A stretch of 64,000 bases of DNA from Morinoia aosen (taxonomy: Eukaryota; Arthropoda; Malacostraca; Amphipoda; Talitridae). Position 1 is the stretch's first letter. Each line of letters starts with the position of its first letter. Position numbers and translations under genes: made by a program. The stretch is from positions 35,256,964-35,320,963 of the forward strand of contig CM059556.1 in the NCBI GenBank assembly GCA_030386875.1, written 5' to 3'. Positions 53,826-64,000 of the stretch are shown here, piece by piece. The notes beneath the pieces are model-generated. The model was not told the DNA's origin and did not search any database. It saw only the letters and a program-made list of their open reading frames with translations.

Positions 53826-55270
53826 ATGATTTGGAAAATGTATTCCCTTCGTTAAACTTCTCTCTAGCGATAAGTCGCAATGATTAGCAACTTTTTGTCG
53901 CAAAAATGGAAAAGACCTCGAGTTTTTAGTGCGTCGACAGTGTAATTTTGGGATTTATGTGCCATTGTGAGGCTCTGGGCGACATACGACCTTGTCTGAA
54001 TGAGTATATGTATGATACCTCACAACTTGTACCCTAATGTGAAAGGTAAATTACAGTTCATGAGATACGATTTTAACAGGCAAATTACTTTGCCTTGCTA
54101 ACTTACGACCTTACTTAGATGGGAATCTTTAATTCAAAACCTCCAACATCCTCGTCAAAGAGGCGAATTTCTCCTTACGAAATACTACCTCACTTTTAGA
54201 AATTAGAGTTTAATACGAATTTTGTATACGACGATATTGACTTACAAAGCAAAAATGAACTAATATCGTGCAAAAGGAACTAATATTGTGTGACCTTGTG
54301 TTACAGGTGCACTGCAGCATGAGTAAGCGATTGTATAAGAACGTTTAATGACATCGACGGACGACTTTGCGGAAGTTTAAAAAAATGTACCAAAAAACTC
54401 ATTTTTCGTAAAAAAATAAGGCCTAAATCGAAAAAGTGACACGAGTAAAAAAGTTTACTTTTAAAAAAATGCATATACTGGCCAATTCTCAAACGAATCA
54501 GATGAAAAAAGTTGAAAAATCCGGATGATCCCTTTATTAAGCCACTTACTCCATGCTTGTAAATGGACGTTGTCTTTTGTGAGAGATTACTTTTATTAAA
54601 AGGTAAGCCTAAGGCTGCCAAGATTTTTAAAAATGAATAAAAAGGTGCCAATATCCAAAAGGATTTGGAATTTTTGCACAACTGATCTTTTCTGGAATGA
54701 AAAATAACCCGTAGTTAAACTCCAAAAATATTTTACGTTGTCTACTACTATATAATGGTAATGGTTGCCATTAAAGCACATCAAAGCAATAAAACACATC
54801 AACAAAACGTAGTTAGACTTCAGATATATACACTTTGGGTTTATAATGCAACTACAATTTGAAAGAAATACAATAACTACACTTCGCTGTCGTATACTCC
54901 GCTTTTCTCCGCTAGGGTTATAATAAAAACGTAAAATAAGAAGACAAAGTGTTGCAATGAACAACATAATCAATAAAAAAAATCATTTTACGATAAAGCA
55001 CAAAGACTAAAACCCATGAGTTATACACCCCATGATCCCAGATTCTAATGGGGTGTTCGGTCACAGGAGAAAAAAAAAGAGGCAGAAGAGCATCGATTCG
55101 AGACGCGGTCCAAAGATGACGCTAACGAGGGAAGTTCACTGCAGAAACCAAGATTTTGGCGCACGAGTGTTGGGTTATTTGAGGCGGCGTGTATAACTTG
55201 TGTTATCTTCGCAGAATACACAATGCAGTCGTGTCACACAGGTGACGCTGAGTGATCAGAACTATACTGA
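53826..55270. other. Host DNA, no gene recognised
   Basis: AT-rich with several short frames lacking domains. 55060-55200 is somewhat GC-richer (GAGACGCGGTCCAAAGATGA), without supportable exon structure. Confidence 0.35.
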
Positions 55271-55284
55271 TAAAACTTTCTATA

Positions 55285-55805
55285 CACACAGAGTGGGTCT
55301 GTATACTTCTAGAGCAGGAATAGATACACACAAAGCTGGAATGTATACTGCAGGAATGTATGAACACTTTGCAGGAATGTATACACACTTTGCAGAAATG
55401 TATACACACTTTGCAGGAATGTATATTTACCGAAACGGAATGTATACACACAGAGCCGGGATGTATACAAACAGAGCCGGGATGTATACACACAGAGCCG
55501 GAATGTATATACACAGAGCCGGAATGTATACACACAGAGCCGGAATGTATACACACAAAGTCGGGATGTATACACACAGAGTCGGAATGTATGCACACTT
55601 AATAGGTATGAATACACACAGAGCCGGAATGTATACACACAGAGCCGGAATGTATACACACAGAGCCGGAATGTATACACACAAAACCGGAATGTATACA
55701 CACAAAGCCGGAATGTATACACACAAAGCCGGAATGTATACACACAAAGCCGGAATGTATACACACAAAGCCGGGATGAATACACACGTAAATGAAATGT
55801 ATACA
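55285..55805 (+). repeat. 21-bp minisatellite, ~24 units
   Basis: Unit GGAATGTATACACACAGAGC plus C, with subtypes ACACTTTGCA, ACAAAGCC and ACAGAGCC in blocks. It fades into GTACACACAAACACACTC-type simple sequence up to 56120. The frames across it (AGMYTHR) are artefacts of the 21-bp period. Confidence 0.92.
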
Positions 55806-57025
55806 CATAGTAGGAATATATGCACAGAGAGCAGGTCTGTTCGCACTTTACACAGACAACAGGTCTGTACATGCAGTGCATATAGCATCTTTGTATATAC
55901 ACAGGGCAGGCTTGTATAAACACAGAGCACGTCTGCATGCGCAACGAATACGGATGTTCTAAGGGAATTGAAGAGAAAACGCAGAGAATACACATACACA
56001 ACAAACCTGTGTACACACAAACACACTCTTACGTACACACATACATGTATATACATTCACACAAACTTACCTACACACAGAGCAGACCTTCACCGAACAA
56101 ATCAAAAGTCACACACACGCACACTAACACCGTAACAACTGCGAGGTTTGGCATCTCCAGCACCTCATTTGTGGAGATGAAGTGAAGCGGCATCATTTGG
56201 AGATCAATTTTTAACATGGGGAGATTTTGAGAGAATGAACATTGACTTAAAACCGTAGGAGTATATGAAGTTAGCTAACGACGTTGTTTCAAAAACAAAC
56301 AGAGATGTTGCGTGAAATCGGTAAAGTGCTAAGAAGTTGAGTAAGAGAATAAATGGACTTTTCGATACACGCTGAAAATATAGCTAAAAATATATCACAG
56401 TTTTATTCACTTTTGATGTCAGGAAATCAAGAAAAAAAATTGTGCAAACTTACATTTACTGCAAGCCACGTATTGAGTATGTGTTTGTGTGTGTGTGAGG
56501 GGGGAGGGGGTTGAGCCCTCGCAAAGAAATGTATATGATTGAGGACACATCATGGATATCGGCACTTTCACTAACTATGGCCATCCGTAAATAAAAATGA
56601 TGAGATGGTACTCACCAAGTTTTGGCACGAAGACCGACAATCCGGCATCTTATTTTTCGCTGTTTTCCTTTGGGAAGGCTACTGCGACGACCGTGCCTGT
56701 TACATTCTAGAACAAATTACTGAAATAGAATACGTTCACTATATTCCAAAATATACCTACAAAAATTCTGTTCTGATAAACAATCTTAATGACATAATCG
56801 TGCTGTCACAATTTCATCTCAATAAATCAGCAGCATGGATGAACACAGGAACTTCCTATTATTTTCCTCTCACCTCCAGGAAACGAGTTATTGAAATATT
56901 TATGCAAAAGACGGTAAAATTTTGTTTTGGAAAACATAATCTAGAGTATTTAAAAGTATCATCATGCATTTAGCGCATGAAAAACTTCAATATAAATATA
57001 AAAATAAACACGCTCATTCACGTCA
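55806..57025. other. Host DNA, no gene recognised
   Basis: Includes GTGTGTGTGTGTGAGGGGGGAGG at about 56480-56506. The plus-strand frame 56605-56973 is open for 122 codons without a recognised domain. I cannot tell a gene fragment from chance. Confidence 0.3.
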
Positions 57026-57285
57026 TTAGTCCTTTACGCCTCAATTCTTTGCACAACCAGTAGGAGTGCTAGGAACCTTACGTCGCGCACACACTCAAAG
57101 GTTGTTGAATAACTTAAGTATCGCACGCAAAACTGACGCAAAAAAGAACTCTGCTTGAAGATAACGTGTGCCTAAGTCGTCATGTCATCACATTCATTTG
57201 CTAGAAGCTCTGCTTGTAATTTAGTACATAACAAGCTTGTATTTTTTGTGTGACGAATTCCTCACACTCGGGCGTAATGGGTTAG
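57026..57285. mobile_element. TTAA-type MITE, family B
   Basis: Left TTAGTCCTTTACGCC and reversed right CTAACCCATTACGCCC share their termini. The subterminal GTGTGACGAATTCCTCACAC is a one-mismatch palindrome. The interior (CTAAGTCGTCA, CATTCATTTGCTAGAAGCTC) is nearly identical to 63151-63368. Confidence 0.75.
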
Positions 57286-58526
57286 ATTTCATGAGAGCAC
57301 TCCTAGGCGTACCTTTAACACAACACTTACCAATACTTTATTCCCCATGGAAAAAGATGCAGAAGCATTACCTTAACACTGGTACGAAATCCTACTCACT
57401 CATTCATTCAAAGCTGTCTGCAATATTAGCTTATGTTCTTTTTGGTCGATCATTCAATTCTGGCTTGCTGATTCGTTTTAAGCTCACAAAGATTGCAAGA
57501 CTGTATGAGTACCTGTTAAATTGTTGTGCATCTTTTGTCCTCATCGTCAAATATTTTCTTTCATAAGACTATTCGCTTGTAATTGAGAGTCATAGGTTGC
57601 TTAATATTCCTAATTCAAAACATGTTTAGGTTCCCTGAGTTCCTTAATTCAATATGCTCTAATAATGCATCTATTTCATTCTCAGGTGATCACATGTCAA
57701 AAAAATATCTTCAAGTAACTATACATTAAAATTTCAACATTTCGCAAAACCCATTTCTAGTCGCCGATTTTCCTCAAAATCTTTCAAACTTGGAATTTGT
57801 GAACTTCCTGGTTGCCTTATCCTGTGAATCATCCATTTAATCGCCATGAAAATCAAGTAAATTTTTAGAGTATGATCAATATTAATTAAAATACTTTGGT
57901 CGATCAAGAAATTTATAAACACTTAATCTTCACGACGAATCTTCCATATGTGTAAATTTTCCAAACCGTATATATACACTTTACTCACTAATTTAGGCTG
58001 GTTAAGCCAATACATTCATTTTACTCCAGTACCCACAGCGATGGTCACTCATTTTTGTCCATGAACGCAGTAAAACTTAAAATCTCATCAAAGGATTTTT
58101 CCTCCAATTCACATTCTCTATCACACAGTTCTTGACGCACCTCTCTTGTTTTGTTGGCTTCTGGTATTCTATTAAACGTCATTCAAACAAAAATCTGCCT
58201 TTTCCTGTCTTTACCCTCGAAAGGACTGTCTAAGACGACTTGCTACGCCCATCGAAACAGAATGTGTCCCGTATGTGGCGTACCATCCAGGACTTTATAA
58301 AAAATATGTATGTACACATATATAAATTTTGTCAATGATAATCCAGATAGATGTTCAAATTCTCCACCCTCGGCTTTGACACTCGCATCAATTCTTTTTA
58401 TGAAACTTTGTCACCCATATCAGATCTAATCTGATACATAAAAATGAAATACAAATTATTGTATGGTCCATGACTTGGACACGCTGAATAGAATGTTACA
58501 CGGGCATATCTTTTGAATATTTTCAG
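57286..58526. other. Host DNA, no gene recognised
   Basis: Short frames only, with no recognisable domain. AT-rich. Confidence 0.35.
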
Positions 58527-58896
58527 ATAAGGTTATAAGTTACTTTAAGCCTCTCTAGCCACATTAAAGGAGTTCCAAAGAGAGGAAATATGAAGGCACC
58601 ATTTAATATGGAGTTAAAGGAACGCAAAATCTATGCACAAGGTGTGTTTCCGCAAATAATTTCCTTTTCCTGGAGACAGTATGGATGCAAGCTTATGAAA
58701 CAAGGTACAATTTGAAAAAATAAATAAGAGATGAAAATTAGACAGCAATGAACTATAAAAATAAGGTCATTAACAAAAAAAACCTATTCTATTTCAACAA
58801 AAAAAGAAGGCCTACCAAGCTCTCAGATCGGGACCTCACATTTTCCTATGGGAGCGCTAGCTCCCAAAGAGACAAGTTGTATCCTCCTAAGGAAAC
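58527..58896 (+). mobile_element. ~355-bp dispersed repeat copy
   Basis: TTATAAGTTACTTTAAGCCT start, AAAGAGAGGAAATATGAAGG and ACCATTTAATATGGAGTTAA body, GTTGTATCCTCCTAAGGAAA end. More diverged than the 41-kb copy. Confidence 0.8.
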
Positions 58897-60455
58897 TGAG
58901 TATTTCAAACACAAAGTCTAAATCACGTTTTAACATCCTTTTCTTGAGTTTGTGTTCCTCAAAATAATGATAATGATAATGATAATGATTGATAATGACC
59001 CTGGAGGTCGAAACGTTCCAGAAATTTTTGTTCATTGACTTTCCTAAATAAATAATGATCTCATTTAAGAGGTGTATCTTGGCACTTTTATTTACGAGTA
59101 TAATTCGAATATGCGGAAAGCAAACCACTTATAAATATCAATATGCAGTAACACATGTATAAAGACATGCGAGTAGTACATGTCAATAGCCTAATGGCAT
59201 TATGGTTAAAATTGTTCTGTGTTTTTGCTCTGAAATTTTTGTTCCATCTCGCTTCAGGACGATTTTTTCTTGGCAAAATTAAGGTTCCAACTCGGCCAAC
59301 TCGGTTTTATTTGCCTCATTATCTTTAGAATGGTTGTAACATTTTACTGGCAATAACCCTAAAACTGTCTCACGTGCCATATACGTGCCGAGAAAATACT
59401 CGAATATTGTATTTTTTAGCCAAATATGAGCTTCAATGTAGCTTCTGAATTTGCCTGCCATTCAGTAGTTCCATCCCTAGTCTAATGTCTGTGACCACCT
59501 CATGACATTGGTTATATCATCGGTAATATTGGTGCGAAATTTTGACGGTGAAAGACTTACGCAATGTTATTAATGTTATTTTCCCCTTTTGCCGGTCAGG
59601 AACTACTTTCAAAAGTGTGCAATTTTGAATTACTGTCCGCGCTAAGTGCCAAATTAAAAATTAAAAAGCTTGGCCAGAAGTTAAATTTGCGGGTTATCTG
59701 TTCTTGATTTTTGTTTATTTGTTCAATTTCAAAGCAATATAAATAGGGTAAGATTGAATTAGGATAGGCTAAGTTACGATGGGTCGGGTGAGTGTAGGTA
59801 GGCTTTTGGTTCCTTGTGACATAGAAAAATTTCAAGTATTCAGTTGAAGTTGAAGTTATGGTTGAAACGAATGTCAGGATCATTTTGGGGTACTTTTTGT
59901 TAGCATGTAAGTTTGATAAAACTAGATATGATATCGTGGCATCGAGAACGAAAAAAATCATTTCAAATTGAAGAAATGAAACTACATAGTATTGACCATC
60001 ACGAACGGAAAGGACGCCAATGTTATTGCCTAAAAGATAATCGTTTTTTAGTTTGACACTAATTGATTTTATTTGATAATTTAGAGCTACCTTCAATGTT
60101 AAACTCGTTACGTTTTCGCATGATTAGCAGAAGAATCAGAGTCCTTGAAAGTATTTTTAGATTTGCACCATTTGTAGGCCTCCGTGTAGCTACATGCCTT
60201 CAATACATAATGCGATGTGCTTCGCCTTACCCTCACCCCAGTTATCCCCCAACCCCGTTTATTTCCCCCAGTTATTCTCTCCCCCGCCCCTTCCTTTACT
60301 CCAACCCCCACGTAACTTTTAACTCATTTAGAGTTTACTTTTTCAACAACAATTTGCCCTCACCATCAACGTTTGCCTTGCATCAAGAAATTACTTTTCC
60401 CTAATTTAAGCCAATCTCTAGATCCCCAAACCAAGTATATCTCAATTTGCCTCTA
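58897..60455. other. Host DNA, no gene recognised
   Basis: A short (ATAATG)n run lies at 58965-58985. CCCCAGTTAT(C/T) doublets at 60235-60275 precede the 16-bp array. The open frame on the minus strand at 59596-60096 has no recognised domain. Confidence 0.35.
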
Positions 60456-60655
60456 CCTCAATAAACCTCTACCCCAATTTACCTCCACCCCAATTTACCT
60501 CCACCCCAATTTACCTCTACCCCAATTTACCTCTACCCCAATTTACCTCTACCCCAATTTACCTCTACCCCAATTTACCTCTACCCCAATTTACCTCCAC
60601 CCCAATTTACCTCTACCCCAATTTACCTCTACCCCAATTTACCTTTACCTCCACT
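60456..60655 (+). repeat. 16-bp minisatellite, ~12 units
   Basis: Unit CCCCAATTTACCTCTA, with CCTCCA variants, nearly uniform. Confidence 0.93.
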
Positions 60656-61324
60656 TAACCTTTACTTACCTTCAGTTAACCTTTACCACCAGTTTACTTG
60701 AATCTCATGTTTTACTTCTGTCCCCAGTTCCAATGTCCCCCATCACGCCAGTTCACCCCCACTTGCGCAAGAGCCAGGGGCTAAATTTTTGGCTGCCTCT
60801 GCACCGCAGCGCATTAACGTCCAGGCTGTGATCGATTGCTCGTTACGACGTGACCACCAAAACAGTAGAATTCTAAGAAGGCTTTTAAGAGGATAAAGGA
60901 GTACTTATTAGATGAAGCCGTCCATAAGATTAAGAGTGGATTGGGAATTGGATTTGCGTCGATAAACATGTGTATAGGAAGGGATTTTTTTGAGAAAATG
61001 TGAGAAAGTTTCTTTCTCGTTTTGTACGTGAATTTTTTTGTTTCGTTTGCTTGGTCATCGGTTTCTTTTCAGAAAAATAAAATATATCGATATTAGCCTT
61101 TATTTTTTCCTAACGCTGTTGTGTCACTGACGCTACAGGATTTTAAAAATGTACATGAATTTATGTTGCTAATAAATTCGAGGAGAATGGTAGGAACATG
61201 CTTCTTTAACTTTAAACGTTTCACGATTGATTGTTCACTAACTCTTTTTTAGTGTAACTTCCAATAAAACAGAAGACGAGTAAAATTACTACAATAACGA
61301 GACAAACTTACGGTTTTTTTAACA
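60656..61324. other. Host DNA, nothing identified
   Basis: A GC-richer stretch at 60720-60830 (GTCCCCCATCACGCCAGTTC) is without a supported gene model. Confidence 0.4.
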
Positions 61325-61655
61325 ACTAATACCAGTTACTCGGTTAAATCAATTTAAATCTACCAGTTACTCGTTTTAATCAATTTAAATCTACCAGTTA
61401 CTCGTTTTAGTCAATTTAAATCTATTAGTTACTCGTTTTAATCAATTTAAGTCTATCAGTTAATCGTTTTAATCAATTTAAATCTACCAGTTACTTGTTT
61501 TCATCAATCAAATCTACCAGTTACTCGTTTTAATCAATTAAATCTACCAGTTACTCGTTTTAAACAATTTAAATCTACCAGTTACCCGTTTAAATCATTT
61601 AGAAATACTATTAACTCGTTTAAATCAATTAAATCTACCAATTACTCGTTTTAAC
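61325..61655 (+). repeat. 31-bp minisatellite, ~11 units
   Basis: Unit CTACCAGTTACTCGTTTTAA, then TCAATTTAAAT. Some copies lose one to three T or A bases. Adjacent units touch without spacers. Confidence 0.93.
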
Positions 61656-63150
61656 CTAAATATAAAAAAAATCTTCCAGATAAATCTTGGCACGTGGGCA
61701 TGACCACACGCTCCCTCGCTGTTGGAGCGGCAGATCAGAGAGTTGTGAGTGTCGGCTCAGGTGTTCATCTCTCTGGCTCCATAGCTCGAGGTCATTTTGT
61801 GTTGTACTTGATTTGATTAAATCTGCTTAGTTAATTCTCAAATATAATACCTGAGACGTTTTAGCGTTCAAATAAACATGTATTCATGAACAGAACCTCT
61901 GAGTACCTTCTGAAAAACTAGTGTCACGATCTTCTGAAAAAAAGTGCGTTTTGTGCAACTGTTAAGCGTTTGATCGTAGTTCAGTGGTGTTATGTGTTTT
62001 GCTTGTTGTCAGAATATCTTAATTTTTTTCATTAAATCCATTGGAAATGCCTGTATATTCTTGTATTATGTACAACGCAATCGAAAGATCAACAGACCAA
62101 AAACATTATTCATAATGGATTTTCTCGGTAAAATCCTTAATTCGTGTGAGTTAGGACATCCAGAACTCTAGAACATTTCGACTATCACTTGCATTGGCCT
62201 TATACGCTACGTGTTATAAATTCTTCACAGGAAAGTCCAATAAAAGATCAGAACATCAGTCAATAAAGACGAGACGTTTGGAGTGGAAGAATACCTGTCC
62301 AGCTCTGGCTTCGACCACCACCAAAGTGCGCATGGACCTTCGCTCCAGTGGAGAACGTGTACGCGTGAGGCTATTTTTGAACGTGTCAATTAGAGCGTAA
62401 CACTTCACGCTCTGAAGCAAGACAGAAGTTGGAGGACTTTGCTGTGCACTCAATGCGTCCAGTCCGGAGTGGATGATCACCTCAACGGGGGAAGGTAAGT
62501 CAAAAATTATCCCTCGTTTCTTGTTAAACTGGTTTGTCTACTTGAAGCTCTGTCACTTTTATTGCTAGTTATCTCGTTTATTATTTAATTATTTTTGGTT
62601 TTAATTTATTTCTCTGGTCTTACTTTTTTCACTTGGTCTTTTTTAATTTATTTACAATTTATTTTTTTCATGAAACATTGAATTCAGATGCGCTTTGAAA
62701 TACGGGACATCCATTGCAGAGCTATAGCTCGTACGGACATTTTCTCTGCTATAAATATAAAATTGCTATGAATTTCATTTATTGCTTGTGCAGCTTTACG
62801 CGGTGTTTTAAACTGTCACCGTACCATGTTTGTCTTTATGGTGATATCAGCAATTTCAAGAATTTGAATCGCAGCAATTAATTCATTTCGTTCATTGAGC
62901 CAAATTCACATTAGTTTTCGGGACAGTCTAAAGTGATCTCGGATGAAGATTACTCAAATCCAGACATTTTTCACTTCCTCCTGTGAATCTTCATGAAGTT
63001 CCATCGGGAACAATCAGAAGAAAACAATCGGGTCCAAACTGTTGAACAATAGTGGCTACAGTGAATCCCTTATTCTAGAGAGATTCATGAGCTGATTAGG
63101 ATTCACTGCATCCCAAGGTGAGATTGGAGCTGCTATAATACTGCGTTCTT
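61656..63150. other. Host DNA with a possible plus-strand exon near 62.25-62.50 kb
   Basis: A moderately GC-rich block at 62270-62496 ends in GGGGGAAG|GTAAGTC, a good donor on the plus strand. More than one frame is open before it, and an ATG (GAGTGGATGATC) lies 24 nt upstream of the donor. There is no recognised protein. It could be the first exon of another gene or chance. 61690-61800 is also GC-richer. Confidence 0.25.
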
Positions 63151-63368
63151 TAGGGTGCTTGGAACTATACGTCGTACACACAAAGTTTGTTCAACAACTA
63201 GAGTATTGGACGAAAAACTCACGCAACAATAATCTCTGCTTGGAGATAATATGTACCTAAGTCGTCACGTCACATTCATTTGCTAGAAGCTCTGCATGTA
63301 ATTTAATACAGAAGACGCTTGTAATTTTTTGTGTGACGAATTCGTCACACTCGGGTGCAAAGGGTTAA
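63151..63368. mobile_element. TTAA MITE family B, left end lost
   Basis: Shares TTTGCTAGAAGCTCTGC and CCTAAGTCGTCA with the 57-kb copy and ends GGGTGCAAAGGGTTAA. GTGTGACGAATTCGTCACAC at 63331-63350 is a perfect 20-bp palindrome just inside the end. Confidence 0.75.
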
Positions 63369-64000
63369 CCTGTTAACCATCGGAGCGATTGCCATCGTAA
63401 ATAGGGAAAACCATGCGACGACGAATAATGAAATTTCTGTTTTTCACATAGAATGCATAACATGGACTAGGTAAACATATTACTGACGAAAGTTTTCAAA
63501 TTTAAAAAGGATTAAAACCCTTTTCAACTGGCTACTGCAGATGCCGTCAGTGATAGGGAATATGCAACGCACCACGGGACGTAACTGGACACTGACAGTT
63601 ACCACGTTAATTGCTCGGGTGCTAAAATGACTTGCAACACTCCCACTACAGCGTTCATATGAGTTCGGTAATATTTACTTTCATTATACCATGACCAGAA
63701 ACGGAATGATTTTTGAATTTTCATTTGCATACCAAATAATATTATCCATAGAGGTAGTTTAAAATATCAGCGGTGACCACACTGTAATTATATCAACCAA
63801 TGACTTGATTGCCTGATACAATTGCCTAGCTGATCGGTTGATTCGGTACTGTCTCATTTGGAGACTTTGTAAAATTAAATTCTACAACGAAGTTTGAATA
63901 TTATTCTCATAGTTATAGTTTTCTCATTTTTTTAATACTCAACATCGCATAGCGACACATGAGCTCCCTGTCATCAGGCCAATAATGGTGCCAGATTTGG
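63369..64000. other. Host DNA, nothing identified
   Basis: AT-rich with no recognisable exon or repeat to the right edge. Confidence 0.4.

Noticed and set aside
55200-56056. Collagen-like or AGMYTHR repeat protein
   Set aside because: 21-bp repeat artefact with open frames on both strands.

Overview
The window is eukaryotic, probably arthropod, genomic DNA. It shows a spliced animal gene with introns of 0.3 to over 10 kb, a CR1-like LINE, a hAT fragment, TTAA-targeting (piggyBac-like) elements, MITEs, and an unusual load of minisatellites. No bacterial operons, CRISPR arrays or rRNA genes are visible. The species cannot be named from sequence alone.

Main gene (minus strand, about 40.66 kb down to 2.40 kb): a glutaminase of the kidney-type GLS family, incomplete at the 3' end. 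Exons in transcription order: 40587-40664 (doubtful), 37499-37576, 33394-33902, 31539-31644, 17480-17576, 15538-15671, 13490-13619, 12087-12214, 9592-9707, 2396-2454. Splice phases agree at every junction. The last six exons give the EF-hand-like N-terminal domain and the first half of the catalytic domain, including YIPQL, the catalytic S-x-x-K and the substrate-binding MINSGA. The rest of the catalytic domain and any ankyrin repeats lie beyond position 1. A single 610-codon open frame at 19955-21783 ends exactly on a strong splice donor whose phase fits the 17480-17576 exon. It looks like an alternative first exon giving a different N-terminus.

Most striking observation: eight of the ten donor sites in the main exon chain are followed at once, or within about 25 nt, by a tandem array. 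In six cases the repeat unit itself contains the donor junction (exon 3' end plus GTRAG-like start of the intron). Introns appear to have grown by amplifying their own 5' splice site. The clearest cases are about 98 copies of a 21-bp unit (38530-40586), a 12-bp-unit array (34545-37498), and a C/T-rich array carrying a second copy of the exon end at its far side (14961-14990 versus 15531-15560).

Mobile elements: a nearly full-length two-ORF LINE (41931-47519) with an 8-bp microsatellite tail and one frameshift in ORF2; a 5'-truncated copy with a perfect 14-bp target duplication at the left edge (53-546); older copies near 19.7 and 32.8 kb; a piggyBac-like element inserted inside a minisatellite (4756-5846); several TTAA MITEs with subterminal palindromes; two very short near-palindromic MITEs of one family (34250-34352, 53718-53825); and an uncharacterised ~355-bp dispersed repeat in at least nine copies, one nested in another with an 11-bp duplication. 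From 47.5 to 64 kb I recognise no confident host exon, only repeats and AT-rich DNA.
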